Positions 50,331 through 51,552 of a stretch of DNA of 51,552 nt are shown piece by piece. The notes under the pieces were generated by a model. That model saw only the letters and a list, made by a program, of their open reading frames with translations, did no database searches and was not told the DNA's origin. This DNA is from Streptomyces sp. SID3343 (GTDB taxonomy: Bacteria; Actinomycetota; Actinomycetes; Streptomycetales; Streptomycetaceae): assembly GCF_009865215.1 (NCBI RefSeq), contig NZ_WWJX01001603.1:1-51552 (forward strand), in the 5' to 3' direction. Made by a program: the position numbers and the translations under genes. Each line of letters begins with the position of its first letter. The first letter of the stretch is position 1.

Positions 50331-50969
50331 GGGTCTCCCCCAGGGGTCGACGCCGGTGTCTTCTGAACAGATATCGTCTGTTTACCAGAGAAACTGAATC
50401 ACAGTGGGCTTCGCATTGGCGACGTTCCGTCATCGATCCGGCTGTCACTGTGAGCCACTTCACGCTTCGTACCGTATCGACTCGAACCGCCGGACCGGCC
50501 CGGAACACCGCCCTCCGCAGGCACCCAAGGCGCATCGTACGAGGCCGGAGTGCATCTTCGCGGGCGATCGCCAGGGATCGGTCGATCGAGCTGACGCTCA
50601 ATCAGAAATGCGAAGAGGGACGCGCTGTGCGTCAGGACACTGAGGCACAGCCGGTGGGGACCGACGTCGTCGGACCCACTCCCCGCCGGGCCGCCGGCGC
50701 CCCTGTGGTGCGTCCGTCGAGCATCCGTACGACCTCGCCCACGCGCCACAAGCTCCCCGTACGACTCGTCGAAACGCCGCGCGGACGACGGAAGTGGACC
50801 CCAAGCGCCGACCTGCCTGCCGGGGATGCCTCCGCGACCGACCGGCCCACGCCTCGAGGCCGGCCACAGCACCCGCGTCCGTGCTCCGAAGAGTCCGCGC
50901 GATCGGCGGCGAACGTCGAGGATCGGGCCGCTGCCCGGCCTATACGCGTGACGCGCATACCCTGTAGCC
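50331..50969. other. Divergent intergenic region, 639 bp
   Basis: Between cdgB-like and the right-end flavin reductase. Several long frames on both strands are open, including one on the plus strand from a GTG at 50627, but they are Arg/Pro-rich with mixed third-position bias and lack homology I recognise. A 17-bp dyad lies at 50366. A TACCCT (-10-like) at 50959 suggests a leaderless start for the gene at 50970. Confidence 0.45.
50366..50382. promoter_or_regulatory. Operator-like dyad upstream of the CdgB-like gene
   Basis: AACAGA-TATCG-TCTGTT is a perfect 6-5-6 inverted repeat in an AT-richer patch, 36 bp upstream of the start codon. Its regulator is unknown. I could not recognise a clear BldD box. 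Confidence 0.55.
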
Positions 50970-51500
50970 GTGTCCAAGCAAGCCCCGCCTCCGGTCGAGG
51001 CATTCGCATTCAAGGCCGCTTTGTCCCGATTTGCCGCCGGCGTCGTTCTGGTCACCGCCCGCGAGGGCGAACCGGGCGAAGGGCCCACGGACGACGTGGG
51101 CATGACCGCCACGGCGTTCATGTCGGTGTCGCTCGAACCACCGCTGATCCTGATCAGCCTGCGCCGCGAGGCACGCATGCGCGACGTCCTGGACGAACAA
51201 CCCAGATGGGCGGTGTCCCTGCTCTCCCAGGCCCAACGCCACGTGGCCGGCCGCTTCGCCATCCCGGGCCGGGTCAGCGACCGCCTGCTCTTCGCCGACA
51301 TCCCCCACCAACGAGGCGAACTCTCCGGCGCCCTCCTGGTAGGCGGGGCCCTGGCCACCCTGGAATGCGAAACCCACCAGGTGGTGGAAGCCGGCGACCA
51401 CATCCTGTACATCGCCCAAGTCCTCACAGCGAACCTCCCAAGCCCGGAAGGCCACCCCTTGATCCACTTCAAGGGCCGCTACAAAAACCTCACCCAGTAG
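50970..51500 (+). CDS. Flavin reductase family protein
   Basis: A 176-aa flavin reductase-like domain. LSRFAAGVVLVTARE, TATAFMSVSLEPPLILISLRR and WAVSLLSQAQRHVAGRFA follow the family order, and LIHFKGRYKNL closes it. It differs from the 8732 product in having an insert near residue 35. The GTG at 50970 is chosen; no ribosome site is seen and a -10-like TACCCT lies 6-11 bases upstream, so the mRNA may be leaderless. No oxygenase partner is within the window. Confidence 0.82.
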   Translation: MSKQAPPPVEAFAFKAALSRFAAGVVLVTAREGEPGEGPTDDVGMTATAFMSVSLEPPLILISLRREARMRDVLDEQPRWAVSLLSQAQRHVAGRFAIPGRVSDRLLFADIPHQRGELSGALLVGGALATLECETHQVVEAGDHILYIAQVLTANLPSPEGHPLIHFKGRYKNLTQ

Positions 51501-51524
51501 CCACACCCCCACCCAACCCACATC

Positions 51525-51547
51525 CAGCCCGTCCGGCGTTTGAGGAC
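51525..51547. repeat. Interspersed repeat copy 2
   Basis: A 23-bp sequence containing GTCCGGCGTTTGAGGAC, similar to the copy at 40325. I associate this sequence with a repeat that is widespread in intergenic DNA of Streptomyces. It lies just after the last gene. Confidence 0.65.
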
Positions 51548-51552
51548 ACCCC

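Noticed and set aside
50400-50460. BldD box upstream of the CdgB-like gene
   Set aside because: No sequence here clearly fits the BldD half-site spacing. TCACTGTGA is close but has the wrong spacing.
50627-50969. Plus-strand frame from a GTG with GAGGGA upstream, open to the window edge
   Set aside because: Third-position bias is mixed, the sequence is Arg/Pro-rich, and it continues as a shadow inside the flavin reductase gene. A short gene cannot be fully excluded.

Overview
The window is very GC-rich, with gene-dense coding on both strands, strong G/C at third codon positions, frequent ATGA/GTGA stop-start overlaps and GGAGG-like ribosome sites. Gene families typical of filamentous actinomycetes are present: a whiJ-type HTH/DUF397 pair with a SpoIIAB-like ATPase, a CdgB-like GAF-PAS-GGDEF protein, a TerD protein, class I FxLD lanthipeptide genes and IclR-controlled pca genes. 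The source is most likely a chromosome of Streptomyces or a close relative. No rRNA, tRNA, CRISPR array or insertion sequence was recognised.

Layout. 1-5.9 kb: the 3' end of an unidentified gene, two hypothetical proteins, a MerR regulator with a clear operator, a DUF6882-type protein, an AraC regulator and an aldo/keto reductase. 5.9-10.2 kb: an orphan NarL-type sensor kinase, a bicupin (gentisate dioxygenase-like) protein, a flavin reductase behind a 19-bp palindrome, and a TerD protein. 10.2-18.1 kb: an aromatic catabolism block with pobA (4-hydroxybenzoate to protocatechuate), a pair of related hypothetical proteins, an IclR regulator, and the tightly coupled operon pcaH-G-B-D-C (protocatechuate to 3-oxoadipate). 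Three near-identical 15-bp dyads (TTCCG-STSAS-CGGAA) lie upstream of pobA, the IclR gene and pcaH, and very probably form one regulon. 18.5-28.9 kb: mixed metabolism and regulation, including a quinone oxidoreductase/ArsR divergon, a divergent PTS enzyme I homologue, MarR, SDR, a cytochrome P450, a DUF937 protein, a zinc alcohol dehydrogenase and a hexapeptide acyltransferase.

28.9-40.3 kb looks like an accessory segment with weaker third-position bias. It starts with the anti-sigma-like ATPase / HTH-DUF5753 / DUF397 set and continues with the most interesting system of the window, an FxLD-type class I lanthipeptide cluster on the minus strand. Its order is a 60-aa precursor with an FRLD leader box, a LanB glutamylation enzyme lacking its elimination domain, LanC, a fusion of that elimination domain to a protein-isoaspartate-type methyltransferase, and a helical-repeat protein. 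An XRE-TPR regulator is divergent from the precursor. The genes together predict a lanthionine peptide in which the single core Asp (Asp47) is methylated and converted to aspartimide or isoaspartate.

40.3-51.5 kb: a HAD hydrolase just before, then a secreted SurE-like nucleotidase, an SDR, a beta-phosphoglucomutase/GH65 phosphorylase pair, a MerR-thioredoxin operon with a perfect 20-bp palindrome, a SAM hydrolase, a membrane-anchored carbohydrate-binding-like protein, the CdgB-like protein and a second flavin reductase family protein. Two copies of a short interspersed repeat (core GTCCGGCGTTTGAGGAC) occur near 40.3 kb and at the right edge.
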